Source: Bradyrhizobium quebecense (GTDB lineage: Bacteria; Pseudomonadota; Alphaproteobacteria; Rhizobiales; Xanthobacteraceae). From it: a DNA stretch of 64,000 nucleotides. The stretch lies in contig NZ_CP088022.1 in the NCBI RefSeq assembly GCF_013373795.3, positions 5,766,001 to 5,830,000 on the forward strand. Direction: 5' to 3'. The notes under the pieces were generated by a model. The model was not told the origin of the DNA and made no database searches. It was given only the letters and a program-made list of their open reading frames with translations. Both the position numbers and the translations under genes were made by a program. This document shows, piece by piece, positions 50,951 to 59,489 of the stretch. How positions within the stretch are numbered: the stretch's first letter is position 1; every line of letters begins with the position of its first letter.

Positions 50951-51808
50951 CCAGGTGGCGTCACCTCCAGCGACAGGCGATCGAGCGGGCTCTGCGTCGC
51001 TCGGATCGTATCGGTGGCGACCTGCGTGTAGCGCGCTGTCGACGACAAATTATTGTGCCCGAGCAAGACCTGGATGATCCGGATATCGGTTCCGTTCTCG
51101 AGAAGATGTGTCGCGAAGCTGTGGCGCAGCGTGTGCAGCGTGACGCTGCTTGGTCAGGCCCGCAGCCTTCACCGCCGACCGGCAGGCGGCATGCAGCACG
51201 GTCTGATCGATCGGATGATCTTCGTCACGACCAGGGAACAGATAAAGCCGCGGCCGGGCGAGCCGCCAGTAGGTGCGCAGGATGCCCAGCAGCTGGGGCG
51301 ACAGCATCACGTTGCGATCCTTCGCGCCCTTGCCGTGGCGCACCTGGATGACGCCGCGGGCGCTGTCGATGTCTTCGATCCGCAGTCCCGCAACCTCCGA
51401 GGCCCTGAGCCCGGCCGCATAGGCGGTGGTGAGCGCGGCGCGGCTCTTCAGGCTCGATACCGCTTCAAGAAACTGAACCACTTCGTCGGCGCTGAGAACG
51501 ACCGGCAGCTTGCGCGGTTCTCGCGCATAGGGAATGCGCTCTGGGATGAGCGCCTCGCCGAGCGTGACGCCGTAGAAAAACCGTAGCGCACAGACGATCT
51601 GGTTCAGCGCCGGCCATGAGATGCCGGTCGAGACCAAATGCACCTGGAAGGCGCGGACGTCTTCCAGCTCTAACCGGTCAGGCGATCGGCCAAAATAGCG
51701 GCTGAACTTCGAAACCGCGCTGATGTAGGATCTTTGCGTCGCCGGCGACAGATTGCGGACGGTCATGTCTTCGATCATGCGGCGGCGAAGAGGGCTCAAA
51801 TCGGCCAT
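50947..51808 (-). pseudogene. Tyrosine recombinase of the IS91-type element, copy 2, frameshifted
   Basis: Same sequence and same extra base (near 51145) as copy 1. N-terminal and Arg/Lys catalytic parts are in one frame (KSRAALTTAYAAGLRASEVA); the HxxR and Tyr parts are in the next. Because the identical shift is in both copies, the element moved or was duplicated after the shift arose, or the shift is bypassed by recoding. Confidence 0.85.
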
Positions 51809-52072
51809 CTCGATACTCCTGTCTGAGGGGGTGGGCTCCAACACCCACATCCTCTCAGCCAGGAGGCGATCTATGCCACCTTGCCCCCTACGCCGCGGCA
51901 GCGGCTTAGTTCAATCCTGAATGTCGATCGGCCCTAGGGCCCCCTACGCATTGGAGCAGCCGCAAGGATCATACATCTGGCAGGTTCTCGCGCCGCATGC
52001 GCCCGAGGTGTCAAACGCCATCCGGAACTGCCCCCTTTGCGTCATGAAGAACTGCCTCCACCATCGGGATTA

Positions 52073-52288
<216 letters not shown>

Positions 52289-52305
52289 CTATTCTTGAAC
52301 GGGTC

Positions 52306-52794
52306 GTGTCTCACGTCACGATCACTGACCCGCATCATTTCCTATTTGGGCACCGGCTTGAGGTGCTGAAGGAGCGGTCGGGACGCGGTCCCGCCTACGT
52401 TGTTGTCGCGCTGCCGGACGGACGGCGGCGGGGGGTTCGGATCGCGTCGACGGATCTTACCGAGACGTCGATCGCTTTCCGCCCGAACGCGGCCGACCTG
52501 CCGCGCATCAGTGTACGGACGCTGATCCCATTGATGCAACATTTGAGCGCGAGTCTGAGCCTTCTCGACGAGAAGGTGATTCGCGATGACCCACCGACCG
52601 CTCCCAGGTCGCGTTGCGTATCGACCCCTGCCAACGTTGGCAAATCCATCCGGCCGTCCGATGGCCGATATTCCGCGCCTCTGGCCGAATCTGTCGACCG
52701 CGACGCAAACCCAGATTGCTCAAACGATCGCCGCGCTGATGCGGCGAATGCAAGCGATCCCCGGCACGCCCGGAAGGGGACTGGGTCGTGCTGA
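52306..52794 (+). CDS. DUF5372-like protein of the recombinase element
   Basis: Starts MSHVTITDPHHFLFGHRLEV, LKERSGRGPAYVVVALPDGR, then STDLTETSIAFRPNAADLPR and RTLIPLMQHLSASLSLLDEK. The first 95 residues look like a compact beta-rich domain found upstream of serine recombinases in Bradyrhizobium and related genomes. The remaining 65 residues overlap the next gene in another frame and are low-complexity, so an early stop may have been lost. Function unknown; likely a helper of recombination. Confidence 0.6.
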   Translation: MSHVTITDPHHFLFGHRLEVLKERSGRGPAYVVVALPDGRRRGVRIASTDLTETSIAFRPNAADLPRISVRTLIPLMQHLSASLSLLDEKVIRDDPPTAPRSRCVSTPANVGKSIRPSDGRYSAPLAESVDRDANPDCSNDRRADAANASDPRHARKGTGSC

Positions 52795-52813
52795 TCAGCT
52801 CGACCGTCGCTGA
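52586..52813 (+). CDS. Small helper protein before the recombinase
   Basis: 75 residues: MTHRPLPGRVAYRPLPTLAN, PSGRPMADIPRLWPNLSTAT and QTQIAQTIAALMRRMQ. Overlaps both neighbours (upstream by about 210 bases, downstream by 26), so the three are translated as a unit. A proline-rich start and one helix. No family recognised. Confidence 0.5.
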   Translation: MTHRPLPGRVAYRPLPTLANPSGRPMADIPRLWPNLSTATQTQIAQTIAALMRRMQAIPGTPGRGLGRADQLDRR

Positions 52814-54890
52814 CGAGCGGCTCACGACGGCTCACCGAGCCAAGTTGGCCTATGTCTACGTGCGGCAGTCATCCGTGAACCAGGTGCGCCAGCATCAGGA
52901 GAGCACCGAGCTGCAGTACCGCCTTGTCGATCGCGCCATCGGTCTGGGCTGGCCGCCCGAGCGCGTCCAGGTGATTGACGAGGATCTGGGCAAATCCGGT
53001 GCTGGCGGCGTGGACCGTCATGGTTTCCAGAAGCTCATTGCCGAGATCGGCCTTGGCAACGCCGGTCTCGTGGTGAGTCTCGACGCTTCGCGCTTGGCCC
53101 GCAATAACCGGGACTGGCATCAGCTTCTCGAACTGTGCTCGGTATTTGGCGTGCTGATTGCGGATGGCGAGCGGCTTTACGATCCGCGCGCCTATCACGA
53201 CCGCCTGCTGTTGGGCCTGTCCGGCATCATGAGCGAGGCGGAGCTGCATCAGCTTCGGATGCGCCTTCACCAAGGGGAACGGCAGAAGGCGGCGCGGGGC
53301 GAACTGCGGCTGCCGCTGCCGGCCGGGCTCGCCTACGATCGAGCGGGCACAATTGTTCTCAATCCGGATGAGGAGGTGCGCGCCCGTCTTCATCTCGTGT
53401 TTGCTAAATTCCGGGAACTGCAAAGTGCGCGCCGTGTGATGCGCTACTTGGACAGGAATGGATTGTCCTTGCCGGTTCGGCCGCTGCTTGGACCTTCTCC
53501 ACACGAGATCGTCTGGCGTGCGCCAGATAGCACACGCGTCCTTAATATCCTTCAGAATCCGGCCTATGCTGGGGCGTATGTTTATGGCCGCCGGCAAAAG
53601 GACCCGAGCCGATGCCGGCGGGGATCGCTGACGGGAACGGTCAAGGTAGCGATCGCGGATTGGGCGGTTTGCCTCCACGCCGCTCACCCAGGCTATATCA
53701 GCTGGGAGGAGTTCATGGCCAACCAGGGGCGATTGGCAGATAACGTCTGCCGCTATGAGGCAGGTCACTCTGGCGTACCGCGCAAGGGGGCAGCCCTGTT
53801 ACAAGGAATTGCGGTCTGCGGTCGTTGTGGACGGCGCATGAGCATGCGCTACACGGGCCCGAATGCCGACTATCCGGTCTATTGCTGCCGCTCGGATCGG
53901 GACCAGCAAGGCAGTGCAATGTGCCAGGAAGTCCGGGCCTTGGCGGTTGACGCGCTGGTCGAGCGGATAGTCCTCGACGCCCTGGTGCCGGATCAGATTG
54001 AGATCGCACTCGCAGCCGCGGGCCAACTGGAGCAGGAGAGCCGTCAGCTCGAGCGCCAGTGGGCGCTTCGCGTGGAGCGCGCCCGCTACGAGGCCGAGCG
54101 CGCTCGGCGCCAGTATGACGCCGTAGAGCCCGAGAACCGTCTTGTGGCGCGCTCACTTGAGCGGGCTTGGGAAGAGAGGCTGCGTGTCGCAGAGGCGGTC
54201 GAGCAGGAGCATGCGCGTTGGCGCGGGCAAGAGCCGCTTCTGATTGGCCCGGCGGAATGCGCAGGGCTACAAGCGCTCGGCGAGAACCTGCCGCGGATTT
54301 GGAACGCGGCCACCACGTCGGCAGCCGATCGCAAGCGCATTCTGCGATTTGTGATCCGCGAAGTCGTTCTTGATCAGAAGCGGACCCGAGGTCAGGTGTG
54401 GCTCAAGATCGTCTGGCAGACCGGTGCAACCAGCGAGCATCACGTGCAACGGCGCGTTCAGACATACCGTGATTACATCGACATTGATCGGTTGCGGCAA
54501 CGGATCGTCGAGTTGAATGCTGAACACAAAATGGATGCCGAGATCGCGGCAATACTCAATCAGGAAGGCTTCGTCGCGGCTCGAGGCTGCGCCTTCAAAG
54601 GCGAGAATGTCTGGCTGTTGCGTACCCGCTGGGGCATTCCCACCGTCAAAATCAACGGCGTGGACAAGAATCCGATGCGCTGGCCCGATGGAAGCTTCTC
54701 AATTCAGGGCGCAGCGGCTGAGCTTGGAGTGACCCCGCAGACGGTGTTCGATTATCTCGCGCGGGAATTGCTGGCAGGTCGTCAGTTAGCCAAAGGCCAG
54801 CCATGGCAGATCGAGCTCTCAGACGACCAAATCCGTCAGCTTCGCAATCGGGTACGACGCACCAAGCGTTCGAAGAAGGAGGCATCATGA
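52788..54890 (+). CDS. Large serine recombinase
   Basis: 700-residue site-specific recombinase. Catalytic N-terminal domain: AYVYVRQSSVNQVRQHQEST with the nucleophilic Ser in RQSS, DEDLGKSGAGGVDRHGFQKL and VVSLDASRLARNNRDWHQLL. Recombinase domain: RMRLHQGERQKAARGELRLP, NPAYAGAYVYGRRQKDPSRC. Zinc ribbon: CGRCGRRMSMRYTG with CCRSDRD and MC. Coiled coil at about residues 410-490 (rich in E, R, A), then a C-terminal helix-turn-helix-like end. GTG start at 52788 overlaps the upstream gene. Intact and probably active. Confidence 0.87.
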   Translation: MLISSTVADERLTTAHRAKLAYVYVRQSSVNQVRQHQESTELQYRLVDRAIGLGWPPERVQVIDEDLGKSGAGGVDRHGFQKLIAEIGLGNAGLVVSLDASRLARNNRDWHQLLELCSVFGVLIADGERLYDPRAYHDRLLLGLSGIMSEAELHQLRMRLHQGERQKAARGELRLPLPAGLAYDRAGTIVLNPDEEVRARLHLVFAKFRELQSARRVMRYLDRNGLSLPVRPLLGPSPHEIVWRAPDSTRVLNILQNPAYAGAYVYGRRQKDPSRCRRGSLTGTVKVAIADWAVCLHAAHPGYISWEEFMANQGRLADNVCRYEAGHSGVPRKGAALLQGIAVCGRCGRRMSMRYTGPNADYPVYCCRSDRDQQGSAMCQEVRALAVDALVERIVLDALVPDQIEIALAAAGQLEQESRQLERQWALRVERARYEAERARRQYDAVEPENRLVARSLERAWEERLRVAEAVEQEHARWRGQEPLLIGPAECAGLQALGENLPRIWNAATTSAADRKRILRFVIREVVLDQKRTRGQVWLKIVWQTGATSEHHVQRRVQTYRDYIDIDRLRQRIVELNAEHKMDAEIAAILNQEGFVAARGCAFKGENVWLLRTRWGIPTVKINGVDKNPMRWPDGSFSIQGAAAELGVTPQTVFDYLARELLAGRQLAKGQPWQIELSDDQIRQLRNRVRRTKRSKKEAS

Positions 54891-54904
54891 AGTCATCGGC
54901 TCGG

Positions 54905-55561
54905 CGAACACGGTGCCCCATTCGGCAACACTGCGGTTCGAGGTGATCAGCATGGCGCCAGTTTCATAGCGCCGACTGACCAGTTGGAAGAACAGATGCG
55001 CCGCGTCAGGTTCCAGCGGCAGGTAGCCGAGCTGGTCGACGATCAGCAGCTTTGGCTTCGACAGCGCGAGCAGTTTCTCATCCAGACGCCGTTCGCCATG
55101 CGCCTTGGCAAGGCCTGCGACCAGTGTCGTCGCCGTGGTGAACTGCACCGTGTACCCGGCCAGGATCGCCTCTCGCCCAGCGCGATCGACAAGTGCGTCT
55201 TGCCGACTCCGGGCGGCCCGAGCAACAGCACGTTCTCTCCGTTAGCGATCCAACGTGATGCGGCAAGGTCGCGGATCTGCTTGGGATCAATCGAGGGCTG
55301 CGCCTCGAAGTCGAAGCCTGCGAGCTCCTTCACGGCCGGGAAGTGTGCAAGCTTCAGCGCCATATCGATGCGGCGATGATCCTTGCGCGCGATCTCACGT
55401 TCGCACAGCAAGATCAGCGTCTCACGCGCCGACAGGTTCGCGCGCGCCGCCTCGTCGAGCAGGCTGTCGAGCTGATCGCGGATGCCGGAGAGCTGCAATC
55501 GCGCCAGCATGGCATCGAGCGGATCGGTCGGTGCTTCGGTTGCCTTCTTTGCGCGCGTCAT
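54905..55561 (-). pseudogene. istB: istB 5' part (IS21 transposition helper ATPase)
   Basis: ATG at 55561: MTRAKKATEAPTDPLDAMLA, SGIRDQLDSLLDEAARANLS, ENVLLLGPPGVGKTHLSIAL (Walker A), a frame change near 55160, then AGLAKAHGERRLDEKLLALS, LLIVDQLGYLPLEPDAAHLF (Walker B) and AMLITSNRSVAEWGTVF before the insertion. Dead through both the frameshift and the inserted element. Confidence 0.85.
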
Positions 55562-56864
55562 CAGAAGCTTCCCCCGATCACGGCTTCATATTCGGTAAGC
55601 GGACGCAACAACGAATGCGGTGGAGACGATCCCGGCACCGCCGCTGCAGTCTCCGGCCGGCGGACCGCGCCATTGCGCCCGGCAACACCGTCGAGATGAA
55701 CCGGATCGACGATCCGCAGCCGGCGCCCCTTCGATTGCTCGTGAACCGCGACCTGGTGCACGCCATGGCGGATCCGCACCTCGCCGGCCGCGATCGTTAC
55801 CGCTACGCGCTCGCCAATAAGGCGCCACGGCACCGAGTAGCTGTTCGTATCAATCTCGACGGCGCAATCATTGCCGACGACGCGGGTCAGTTCACGCAAG
55901 GATCCGAACGGCGGCTGCTCGCCGAGCGGCTTCAACCGATGTATTTCGTCACGCGCTAAGCGGATGATCGGCGCCTCGCCGGTCGTGCCGTGGATACGAA
56001 CGTTCGCAACCTCACGCTCCCACCTGTCGAGATGCGCCTCGAATGCTTCCCAACTAAGGAATGACCGGCGATCGCGTTCTTCTTCACGTAGCCGACGCCG
56101 TTCTCCGTCTTGCCCTTCGTGCGCGCCCGATATGGCGCGGACGCGCGAGGACGGAAGCCCCAATGTTTTGCGAAGGCTATCAGCTTGTCGTTGAACTGAA
56201 CCGACCGGCTCACCGCGTCGTGGCGCACGACAAGCGCGCGTGGATTGTCCATCAGCACTTTCTCCGGCACACCGCTGAAGGTCGTGAACGTGCTCTCGAG
56301 CCCGGCGAACCAATGCTCCTGCCTCTCGGCCCGGAACGCACGCACATGGAGCCGTCGCGAGTGTCCAAGCGTTGCCACGAACACGAATGCCTTGACTTTC
56401 GCCCCTCCGATCTCGACCAGACGCTCCCCGAAGTCGATCTGCAGCTGCCGGCCCGGCGGCGTCTCAAACCGCGTCGTCGCCAGCGCCTCCGCCTTCAGCG
56501 CCTGGCGATAGGGCTGCACGGAGCGTTGCAGTGTCCGTCGGCTGACGGCCACGCCTTTCTCGGCCAACAGGTCCTGGCGCACCACGTCGGCATTGCCGCG
56601 ATGCCGAATGAGCCTCTCGCGCAGCCAGCCCTCAAGGCCGTCGAGACGCTTCGGCCGCTCAGGCGACTTGAACGGCTTCACCCCGCCCGCCGCCACGTAG
56701 TCCTTCACCGTGTGATGGCTGCAGCCAAGCTGCCGCGCAATCCGCTTCACGCCCCACCCGCACGCTCTCAGGCGCATCATTTCCGCCACGTCATCCGGCG
56801 TCTTCATCACCTGCCCCCGTGGATCATTCCACGGCGAGCCTTCAGTGATTCGTTCCCGCTTCAT
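55561..56864 (-). pseudogene. istA: IS21 transposase IstA, frameshifted
   Basis: MKTPDDVAEMMRLRACGWGV (true start about 56804), HTH RIARQLGCSHHTVKDYVAAG, then the integrase core RQLQIDFGERLVEIGGAKVK (Asp), VPEKVLMDNPRALVVRHD (Asp), and RTKGKTENGVGYVKKNA (Glu). A shift near 56060 moves into FLSWEAFEAHLDRWEREVAN, VRIHGTTGEAPIIRLARDEI and the C-terminal beta domain. Stop overlaps istB start. Confidence 0.85.
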
Positions 56865-57014
56865 TCACTCTCTCCTCAGCTATCCGAGGGGGGGCAATTC
56901 CTCGTGACGCTGAGGGGGCAGTTTTCCATGGCGCGCGACAGCAGGGTGCAGGATTCACGGACAGTGCGAATAAGGGCATAAGGTCGGAATCGCAGTCGGC
57001 GCCCGTGATTCGCC

Positions 57015-57260
57015 TTGCTCCAAGCCTTCCGCTCACTGGTTTCCCCCGAGCTTTCGATTGTCCAGATCCTTCCCCGGACCGACAGGGTGGCGCTCGTGGC
57101 TCGGCTGAAGTCAGCGGTCTTGCTGTGTCCCTGTTGCGTCTGCCAGACGAGTCGCGTCCACAGCCATTACGTGCGACGCTTTAGCCGATCTGCCGTGGCA
57201 AGGTCGGGTGGTCGAATTCCGGCTTCACGCGCGGCGGCGAAGGCTGCCTCCGTTCATGTC
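57015..57260 (+). pseudogene. ISL3-type transposase N-terminal fragment
   Basis: PRTDRVALVARLKSAVLLCP, CVCQTSRVHSHYVRRF with the paired Cys and SRVHSHY of ISL3 zinc fingers, then a shift into VARSG/RVVEFRLHARR-like sequence. Cut off at about 57260. Confidence 0.55.
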
Positions 57261-57293
57261 TCTGATATCGGCGCGAACGATCTGGCGAGCCGA

Positions 57294-57533
57294 TTAGAGG
57301 CGGCCTAGGCGCTTGCAATCGCCATTCCGGGTATCGTCGTGAACCACGACTTGCCCGATCGCCGTGTAGAGCGCCTGCCGCTCGCAACTCGACTTCACCT
57401 CGTAGATCTTGCGCAAGACGCCGCCGGTCTGGACCCCGAGATCAACATAGCTATCCTTGAAAAATGGTCTGAAGCGGTAGCTGCAATGACCCGTGCCTTG
57501 CCCGGGAATGTCCCATCGCTGATAATGGCGCAA
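57294..57533 (-). pseudogene. C-terminal fragment of a nuclease-like protein
   Basis: RPFFKDSYVDLGVQTGGVLR then KIYEVKSSCERQALYTAIGQ and VVVHDD. The EVK--...RQ-LYTAIGQ pattern occurs in a restriction-nuclease-like fold. The 5' part is absent, and the frame begins right after the lasso-cyclase stop. Whether it once belonged to that locus is unknown; it does not look like a lasso protease or an RRE protein. Confidence 0.45.
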
Positions 57534-59120
57534 TCAACAGAGTTGCCGAACGAAACGTTCTGCCCATAAAAAACGTGCCAAGGTGCTCGTTGCGGAAAAT
57601 TCGTGTGTTGTTATCACCCTGTTCAAGAGTGCCATGACAGCCTCTTGCGAAACCAAGCCGAAGTCGGCCAAGGCGCAAGAAGCAAGCTGTGATGAAATTA
57701 TGTCCGCACGAGCCGCAATCGCCTTTGGCAGTACAAGCGCGAAAGTCTCCTTTGCGTAACCGCGTGGAAATACGTCAGAGCCCAAGCGCTCACGCAAGTA
57801 AGAACGGAGGAGCTCCTTGCCCGAGCGAAGTGCAAACGGAAGCTTCGCTCCAAAATTGATCAATCTCGGATCGCCGAATGGGCGGACGGGCCAAAGTCCT
57901 CGCGTCGCGAGTGGGCGAGCATGACAAAGACTTGCGAGCAGAGTTGTGGATAGAGTGGCGCTGATGGGGGCGCTAAAAAGGAAGGATGAACGAGCGGCGT
58001 CAAGCCCGCGTTTCGTCAATAGGTCTTCTGCAAGCCCAAGCGCGATATCCAGGTCGGGTGAAGACGGAGATCTGGGTTCCTCCTCGTCGCTGCTGAAGCG
58101 AGCGCAAAGCTCGTCTCCTCCTATGCCGGTCCAGATTATTTCGCAGCCATCACCTCGGAACCGATCCCAGAGTGACCCGAACGCCTCAAGGTAATACTCT
58201 GAAATGAGTGGCAGGCGTCCTTTCAGGTCAAGATCTAGATCAATCGCCGGCATGTGGGCGTGCATGTCAACTTTGTGATCGCGACAATCCAGTGCGCTCA
58301 AAATGCTAGCTCGGCGGTCAATCTGCTTGGGGCTACTCCCGTCGCCCAATAGTATCCCGCCACATGCTAGCGATGCTACACTCTCGCTAACAGCAACTGC
58401 GACGGAAGCGGAGTCCATTCCTCCGCTCAGCTCCACAGCGTTTGCGCAGAAGGCCGTCGGCCGCGAACGAACAACCGCCTGAAGAGTATCAGAAAACTCA
58501 AGGACATAATTGCTCCCCTCTCGTCCAGAGAGCTCAGGGGCTGATGAGGTTGTCGCGCCGTACTCAAATGACGTTTGCGATCTGTCGACGTACAAGGTGG
58601 CGCCAGCAGTCAGCAGATTAACGCCAACGCGGGCCTGTCGCGCAGAGTAGAACGTTCTCATAGATAGATGATGGGCTATGATTTCTGTATCGATCGTTCC
58701 CGATTTATCCAAGAGATCCATGAAATCCCAGGAGAGCGTAACCGTACGAGTGCGCTCCTCCACGTGGAAGTAAATTGGGAGGCTGGCTATATAGCCTGCT
58801 CGTACACGCAACCGAGGGCCCCGTCGAGCCGCCTCGATCACGATAAAATCGAGCGGCCAGTGCATACATTTCTGGTAGTGCTGACGAAACTGATCCATAG
58901 ACGCATGGGCTATTACGGCCGAATGAACGCCAGCCTCGTCCGCCGCTACTTGACGCTCACGTATGACGAAGAACCATTGTTCAGTGTTCTTCACTAACGA
59001 ACTCTCAAGACTCTTATGTTGGAACGGCCGGATGTAGCTTTCACCAACCTGTATCGAACTGCCTTTGGCAACAGGATCGTAGTTTTCCAAGTCGGCTATT
59101 TTCAGAGTGGCCTTGAGCAT
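57534..59120 (-). CDS. Asparagine-synthetase-like peptide cyclase (lasso C-protein candidate)
   Basis: 528 residues. The C-terminal half is the ATP-pyrophosphatase domain of asparagine synthetase B: PPi loop LSGGMDSASVAVAVSE at 231-246 and TGIGGDELCARF at 331-342. The N-terminal 190 residues follow the glutaminase fold pattern (GYIASLPIYFHVEERTRTVT, LTAGATLYVDR), but residue 2 is Leu, so the Cys nucleophile of asparagine synthetases is missing and glutamine cannot be the nitrogen donor. Lasso macrolactam synthetases have this architecture: they adenylate an Asp/Glu side chain and close it on Gly1 of the core. ATG at 59120 has AGGA four to five bases upstream. It lies 59 bp after a 47-codon peptide gene, with a hairpin between them. 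Intact although surrounded by dead IS elements. Alternative: another amidotransferase-like amide synthetase. Confidence 0.68.
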   Translation of the reverse strand: MLKATLKIADLENYDPVAKGSSIQVGESYIRPFQHKSLESSLVKNTEQWFFVIRERQVAADEAGVHSAVIAHASMDQFRQHYQKCMHWPLDFIVIEAARRGPRLRVRAGYIASLPIYFHVEERTRTVTLSWDFMDLLDKSGTIDTEIIAHHLSMRTFYSARQARVGVNLLTAGATLYVDRSQTSFEYGATTSSAPELSGREGSNYVLEFSDTLQAVVRSRPTAFCANAVELSGGMDSASVAVAVSESVASLACGGILLGDGSSPKQIDRRASILSALDCRDHKVDMHAHMPAIDLDLDLKGRLPLISEYYLEAFGSLWDRFRGDGCEIIWTGIGGDELCARFSSDEEEPRSPSSPDLDIALGLAEDLLTKRGLDAARSSFLFSAPISATLSTTLLASLCHARPLATRGLWPVRPFGDPRLINFGAKLPFALRSGKELLRSYLRERLGSDVFPRGYAKETFALVLPKAIAARADIISSQLASCALADFGLVSQEAVMALLNRVITTHEFSATSTLARFLWAERFVRQLC

Positions 59121-59137
59121 TGGTTCCTTAAACGTTG

Positions 59138-59159
59138 CCGCCTCTCGTGGGAGAGGCGG
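59138..59159 (-). terminator. Hairpin between peptide gene and cyclase gene
   Basis: On the minus strand CCGCCTCTC-CCAC-GAGAGGCGG: perfect 9-bp GC-rich stem, 4-base loop, then CAACGTTT. It sits 20 bases after the peptide stop and 17 before the cyclase ATG. Partial terminators or protective hairpins in this position are known from proteobacterial lasso clusters and favour peptide over enzyme expression. Confidence 0.68.
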
Positions 59160-59179
59160 TAACGGAGTTAAGAATGATC

Positions 59180-59323
59180 TTAAAGGTAGCCGAAGTTACT
59201 GCTGTCGTTAGGGAAGGGGCCCTTCTCTCCCTGAATAGTGGGAGGTGGCAGTACCGGTAAGGGGAGGTCAGTTGTATCGGGCCGCGATGGCCGCTTAGGC
59301 GCGTCTGCAGTTGTGCTCTTCAT
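59180..59323 (-). CDS. Lasso-peptide-like precursor (47 residues)
   Basis: ATG at 59323 with GGAG seven bases upstream. The leader (residues 1-31) is Thr-, Pro- and Lys-rich: MKSTTADAPKRPSRPDTTDL then PLPVLPPPTIQ. The proposed core (32-47) is GEKGPFPNDSSNFGYL: Gly1 and Asp9 have the spacing for a nine-residue macrolactam ring, leaving the tail SSNFGYL with bulky Phe13 and Tyr15 as possible plugs. The single gene downstream encodes a cyclase-type asparagine synthetase. Odd points: the conserved leader Thr is at -3 (T-I-Q-G), not the usual -2, and no protease, RRE or exporter gene is adjacent. Too short for routine gene calling. Alternative: another RiPP class, or a chance frame. Confidence 0.6.
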   Translation of the reverse strand: MKSTTADAPKRPSRPDTTDLPLPVLPPPTIQGEKGPFPNDSSNFGYL

Positions 59324-59489
59324 GTCAATCTCCGGGTGATCGGGCTTCTCGTCGTCTCAAATCTAGGCTTCAGTAAAAGCCAGAGAGAGTGGCGCGGCAC
59401 CGTGTCGAGCCACAATGGAAGGTCTCTCATGTGAGAAGGCGGGCGACAACCTACCAATGTCGGCAGTTGGATGACGGTGCTGGACAGAA
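59324..59489 (-). promoter_or_regulatory. Upstream region of the lasso-like locus
   Basis: 166 bp between IS256 copy C and the precursor gene must hold its promoter. I see no nod box, tts box or NifA site (a TGT-N13-ACA pair has the wrong spacing). A 60-residue frame here (59320..59502) is not supported. Confidence 0.35.

Larger units (their letters stand above)
49336..51917 (-). mobile_element. IS91-type element with integrase gene, copy 2
   Basis: 2582 bp, offset exactly 22130 bases from copy 1 and differing at very few positions (one C/G change near 50269 noticed). AATC occurs at both edges. Confidence 0.87.
48507..51937 (-). mobile_element. IS5-family (IS427-type) element 2, split by an IS91-type element
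   Basis: Termini CTAGGGCCGATCGACATTCA (48507) and its complement ending at 51937 form a 20-bp repeat. The IS91-type copy 2 sits directly inside the right terminus. Confidence 0.85.

Noticed and set aside
57294..57533. Lasso protease or RRE function for the frame after the cyclase
   Set aside because: Its motifs (YEVKSS, LYTAIGQ) resemble a nuclease-type fold and it lacks the Cys-His-Asp pattern of the B2 protease.
59234..59246. 13-base match between the lasso precursor gene and the module inverted repeat at 30653
   Set aside because: In 64 kb, tens of 13-base matches are expected by chance; no wider similarity.
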